In this document: piece by piece, positions 59,606 to 64,000 of the stretch
Layout of the letters: every line of letters begins with the position of its first letter
How positions within the stretch are numbered: the first letter of the stretch is position 1
Source: Ampullaceana balthica
Taxonomy: Eukaryota; Mollusca; Gastropoda; Lymnaeidae
Reading direction: 5' to 3'
DNA length: 64,000 nucleotides
Assembly: GCA_944989445.1 (NCBI GenBank)
Contig: CALYLW010000067.1
Span: forward strand, 1,037,905-1,101,904
Position numbers and translations under genes: made by a program
Notes under the pieces: model-generated
The model's database searches: none
Seen by the model: the letters and a program-made list of their open reading frames with translations, nothing else
Told to the model about the DNA's origin: nothing

Positions 59606-61576
59606 AAAAGTCCACCATACCACCACCACACACCCCCCCTCCCCACTCCCTCAGGCCACGAATCTTGGTACATCAAATAAGATGCAGTCCTCGGGCGGCT
59701 GTTATTTTTTATTCAAACATTCTAGACGATGAGTCCCAGACGTGCAATGAAAGTTTCAATACGAAGGTCACACACACACACACACACACCAACTTCCGAA
59801 TCAGAATGTTTCACGAATCGATCTGGCTTCGACATCAGAATATAGGGAAAAAAACAGTTTAGTAGAACCAACCATCAATTTAAAGGTTGATATCACGTGA
59901 CAAGTTCACAGGAACTCGCAATACAAGTAAAGCTGTTCACTAGTGGCGAAACAAAAATAAGAATATACAATACAATTGTGCTTAAATATAACTTCTTTAG
60001 TCTTGTATTGTTTTAATCATTTCCTTGGTCTATGTGTCATTTCCCTGGTAAATGTATTAGTACCATGGTCAAAGTATGACTACCATGGTTAATATATCAC
60101 TCACATGATTAATGCATTAGATGGAAAGGCAAGGTGTAGTCTGTGATGTCAACAAATTGTCTGAGATGTCAATGATCAGCTTAAACATGACCTAGACTCT
60201 ATGCACAGGAAAATTTAAGATCCAATACTAATGATTTATCCTCATTTATTTTACTCGCTTATAATTTCATCCTGCTCGAATAGGAAAGCCCCCCCCCACA
60301 CTCAATCCCTTAGCGTGATGGGGCCAAGGTAAAATCAACCACCAAAGACACACCGAAATACTTGAATTGTTTCATATCATCTAGATCAACATTATTTCGT
60401 TTAATATTTAAAACCAAACATTTTCACGGGTCGTCTGACTGATTTGTCCAAACTGGGGAAGTAAAAAAAAAGGCAGTGGGGAGAAGTTAGGGAAAAGAGA
60501 AGAAATTACTTGCTCATTTAGGGAGAACAAAAATCAAGGGGAATAACTGGCAGAGACCCCAGTGAACTAAACATTTACAGATCGACCCACTCTATAACAG
60601 CTTGTAACGTTCCAAATAATCATCAGAATTGTAATTTGTGGAAATAATTATAATTTAAAAACTTGACGACAGATGAGGTTGATAAATGGCGTTGGGTTAG
60701 GGGGGGGGTAGGTCGGATATTTGAAGATTTCACGCCTGCTGAGTGAACAATTCCTAGGGATTGGATGAAATGAAGTATGAAGCTGTCTCAAGGGCTGCAA
60801 CTCTAGTGAATGGTGTGTGTGTGTGCGCGTTTCCATTCACAAGTGAGAAAAACCTGGATAGCCCTAATCCTCGTATTTCTTATTATTCTTATCTTTATAC
60901 ATATAGACACACATCTTTAGACGCATACAAACAATGCTATTAAACACTTACTAAAAAATCATTTAAACACATTCAGACACAATCGACTTTAATCATATTC
61001 ATCCACACATCTTTAAACGCACTCACACACAGTTTTTAGACATTGCCCTCACCTACTTTGCAAACTTCTGTACTTAAACACATATACATATATTCGAACG
61101 CGCTTATTTAAAAACCTAAATGGCACTTATTTAAAATCATTTACTTTAAGGCAGATCTCGCCTACAGCATGGAGAACCCATGAGATCAAGCCCCGTTATT
61201 TTCTTAGCTCAACGTCAACACGAATATCATCACATTAAAAAAAAATTATTCCAATAAGTGTCAATTCTAGGATTTTTTTGATGAAATGGTTCATAGATAT
61301 CTTCTTGAGTTGGTTTAAGCTGATGTTGTAATTCTATCTCTTTCCCAAGCTTAATAATTCTGGCCCCGACACGACAAGCATAGGTTTTAAATCAGGCTGA
61401 GGCAGTCACGACACGTGAATGTATCCACAGAACACAAGTCCGTCTGCTTTTGGCTGCCTTGATGCTTTGACAGGTCACACCGACCTGCTGTCCGGCAAAG
61501 AACTGTTCCTCAGACCATCGTCCATGACAGTCTGTGGCCACGATATTTCACTGAAAAGATCCCGTGTTAAAAAAAA
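59606..61576. other. Non-coding DNA with short repeats
   Basis: (CA)n at 59768-59790 and (GT)n at about 60810-60826. A loose tandem around CATGGTYAAWRTATSAC lies at 60050-60110, and a diverged ACACATCTTTARACGCA repeat at 60908-61030. No gene recognised. Confidence 0.45.
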
Positions 61577-62105
61577 GACCCGTAAAAACAAAGTTTGTGA
61601 CTATAAATCCCTTATATATGAGACATCACTAAAAGTATTGATTATGTTCAAACGCAAAAAACATTTACAGACTGAATCTGGGTTAATTCAATAAATTGCT
61701 TTATGACTCGGCGGGAGGGGGGGAGGGGAAAGGTCTGGCCACCGATCACTGGACCGAGCTCAGCGTGACACGTAAAATGTAAACAAAAGCACGCCGGTAC
61801 ACCTGGTTAAAACACGAGATGTGTTCACCGATGGCTGGCGTGAAGTCAAGTGACCCGTAAAATGTAAACAATAGCGACTTCTACATATAGCTTTATATAG
61901 ATAAACTAAAAATGAATTAATTTAATGACGGTCGATCTGAAATTTTGATACGATGCATTGTTAGGTGACTCGGGTCCATGTGCCAAATGTCAGCTCGATG
62001 CCTTCACGGGAAGTCGGTCATTATTGACTTTTGTTTTTCCGCCCACCCGACGACGAACGAGAGAGAGAGAGAGACGGCGGGGAAGTTAATATAAGGTATT
62101 TAAAA
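61577..62105 (+). mobile_element. MITE of the AAATCCCTTATA family, copy 8 (tandem 1 of 3)
   Basis: It starts ACCCGTAAAAACAAAG and ends GAAGTTAATATAAGGTATTT. It has the internal ATCTGAAATTTTGATACG block and TTTTGTTTTTCCGCCC. Confidence 0.88.
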
Positions 62106-62113
62106 TAAAACAA

Positions 62114-62628
62114 ACCCGTAAAAAAGCTTTTGACTATAAATCCCTTATATATGAGACATCACTAAAAGTATTGATTATGTTCAAACGCGAAAAACATTTA
62201 CAGACTGAATCTGTCTTAACTTCCCTTTGCTTTATAACCCCTGGGGGCGGGTGGGAGAGGGGAAAGGTCTGGTCACCGATCGCTGGACCGAGCTCAGCGT
62301 GACCTGTAAAATGTAAACAAAAGCACGCCGGTACTTCGATGGGTCGCGTCAACGCGTCAACTCAAACTCTCACGTGGAAAAAAAACAATAACAAACAGTG
62401 AATTTGAATTACATACGTTATATAAGGATAAACTAAAAATGCATAAATTTAATTACGGTACGTTCGATCGATCTGAAATTTTGATACGATGCATTGTTAG
62501 GAGAGACGGGTCCGTGTGCCAAATTTCAGCTCGATCGGTCCTCGGGAAGTGGGTCATTTTTGAGTTCTAATTTTCCGCGGTGCCCAAAACAGAGAGAGAC
62601 GGCGGTGAAGTTAATATAAGGGATTTAT
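62114..62628 (+). mobile_element. MITE of the AAATCCCTTATA family, copy 9 (tandem 2 of 3)
   Basis: It starts ACCCGTAAAAAAGC and ends GAAGTTAATATAAGGGATTT. It contains CGATCGATCTGAAATTTTGA and CCAAATTTCAGCTCGATCGG. Confidence 0.88.
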
Positions 62629-62636
62629 TAAAACAA

Positions 62637-62922
62637 ACCCGTAAAAAGAAAGTTTTTGACTATAAATCCCTTATATATGAGACATAACTAACAGTATTCA
62701 TTATTTTCAAACGCGACAAACATTTACAGACTGAATCTGTCTTAACTCAACTTTGCTTCATAACCCTGGGGTGGGGGTGGGAGAGGGGAAAAGTCTGGTC
62801 ACCGATCGGATCACGGGAAGTGGGTCATTTCTGACTTTTGTTTTTCCGCCCGCCCAAGACAGACAGACAGAGAGAGATGACGACAGAGACGGCGGTGAAG
62901 TTAATATAAGGGATTTAAAAAG
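62637..62922 (+). mobile_element. MITE of the AAATCCCTTATA family, copy 10 (tandem 3 of 3, internally deleted)
   Basis: Same ends, but the middle is deleted between CTGGTCACCGAT and CGGATCACGGGAAG. Confidence 0.88.
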
Positions 62923-63249
62923 ATCTGTTACCAACTTGTCCTTACGCTTAGCTGCGGCTTAACATAACCATTTCGGGACTTTCATTCAAGCGCTGCATTT
63001 GAGAACAGAACAGCCGAAACAGACGTAGCCCATGGTTGAAGTGATAGTCCGTGCTCTACCAGGCGTGTCAAATAACCCTGACTTCTACTTTAATATTGAT
63101 AATTGGCCATCGCCGTTTACCCCACCGTACCCCCCCTCTATGGCTGGCTATGTGAGAATCACTTTGACAATGAGTTTCGGCAGGCTGATGTTTTTCAAGG
63201 GAATTATAGGGCTGTTAACCTAACAAGAAATATTATTTTCACTCTCGTT
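62923..63249. other. Non-coding spacer
   Basis: No supported feature between the MITE cluster and the LINE. Confidence 0.4.
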
Positions 63250-63795
63250 ATAATCTTATCTGTTTACAGACGCTCCTTCTATACAGAAGATTATTGCGTC
63301 CTACGCTTATCTATGGTTTGTGTTTAGTCCTGTATTTTTATTAGAGATTTAAATCTTGATAAAGTGTTGGTTTTCCTGGATTCTTCAGGCAACCCATTCC
63401 ACGCCCGAATTCCGGACGGGAAGAAGGAAAACTTGTATGTGTTTGTTCTTGCATACGGAATAAGAAAGGTGTTTTTATCCTTATTTCTATCTGAGGGTTG
63501 TATTAAGTTATCTTTGTGTTGTATTTCTAAATTAGAATTAATTGCTTTATGTATGATTACTACTTTGCTTTTGTTTCTTCTATCCTCTAGTGTTTCAAGG
63601 TTTAATGATTTAACTAATGGTGTTATTCTTGTCAGTTTCGAATATTCTCCAGTAATGAATCTGGCAGCTCTTTTTTGAATTTGTTCTAGTTTATCAATGT
63701 TTTCTTTGTTGGATGGGTCCCATACAGAAGATGCATATTCTAGTACAGGTCTCACCAAAGTGAGGTAGCATTTTAGTTTAAACATCTTTAACAAA
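63250..63795 (-). mobile_element. LINE (CR1/Jockey-like) 3' end with intact C-terminal ORF
   Basis: The minus-strand open frame 63794-63324 (156 codons) reads LKCYLTLVRPVLEYASSVWD, then IQKRAARFITGEYSKLT, LVKSLNLETLEDRR and FFPSGIRAWNGLPEE. This is the C-terminal region that follows the reverse-transcriptase domain in CR1/Jockey-type LINEs (the V-W-D-P and I-Q-R-A-A-R-F blocks). A short 3' UTR with CTGTTTACAG/CTTATC words follows. It is the best-preserved copy in the window and 5'-truncated near 63795, so it lacks endonuclease and RT and cannot move by itself. Confidence 0.87.
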
Positions 63796-64000
63796 TCATT
63801 ATTTTAGTCCAACTCTACTAAGAAAAAAAGATTTTAAAAAAACCACAACATTTTTTGTCTTTCATATATTGTACACAAAAAAAAAGTTTCCCATTTTATA
63901 CGATGTTCATGAGGCTGATGATTAAATAACAATGTCCATTGAGTTCTGAATACACGTTCTTAGGAATGATCATAGATGTCTATAGGAAAACTGCATTCCG
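63796..64000. other. Non-coding DNA at the window edge
   Basis: No feature recognised. Confidence 0.4.

Overview
The window looks like nuclear DNA from an animal, most plausibly a lophotrochozoan and perhaps a gastropod mollusc. It is AT-rich, intron-rich and crowded with decayed transposons and minisatellites. There is no compact gene layout, no operon, and almost no ORF that is not low-complexity. The taxon is an inference from general texture: CR1/Jockey-like LINEs with GATAA tails, many hAT-type elements and abundant minisatellites. No marker gene fixes it.

The only host gene I can support is on the minus strand: two exons of a rhodopsin-like (class A) G-protein-coupled receptor. The exon at 5296-5486 encodes TM3, ICL2 and TM4. 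The exon at 2538-2711 encodes ECL2 and TM5. They join in phase 0 and obey class A residue spacing. The TM1-TM2 and TM6-TM7 exons were not found and may lie outside the window. The donor site of the TM5 exon sits inside a 30-bp minisatellite. Each repeat unit copies the exon/intron junction and keeps the reading frame, so alternative donors would add ten-residue repeats to the third intracellular loop. This is the most interesting observation in the window.

Layout. 1-7.8 kb: ZMYM1-like/hAT remnants, complete hAT-type non-autonomous elements with 8-bp target duplications, the GPCR exons, LINE pieces, and an unclassified 701-bp insertion with a 13-bp target duplication. 7.9-13.6 kb: the first copies of a MITE family whose ends read AAATCCCTTATA, a 34-bp minisatellite abutting a 184-bp hAT MITE, and nested inverted-repeat elements. 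13.6-21 kb: AT-rich DNA with a BED-finger hAT derivative, a LINE fragment interrupted by a 1.7-kb G-rich minisatellite, and decayed coding-like stretches. 21.9-30.8 kb: blocks of extreme base skew (almost G-free, then T-rich, then G/T-rich, then almost T-free, then poly-purine), which may be a consensus artefact. 31-41.7 kb: more MITEs, a tRNA-derived SINE and minisatellites. 41.7-46.8 kb: a 74-bp satellite and a 25-bp array. 47-59.6 kb: about ten further minisatellites, two copies of a Helitron-like repeat and an hAT MITE. 59.6-64 kb: sparse DNA, three tandem MITE copies and a LINE 3' end.

About a fifth of the window is tandem repeat, in roughly 20 unrelated families. Several arrays have units that overlap a functional or transposon boundary (splice donor, hAT terminus, Helitron-like terminus), which suggests arrays seeded at such junctions. 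Nearly all long ORFs are by-products of repeats whose period is a multiple of three or of base skew, and are not annotated as genes.
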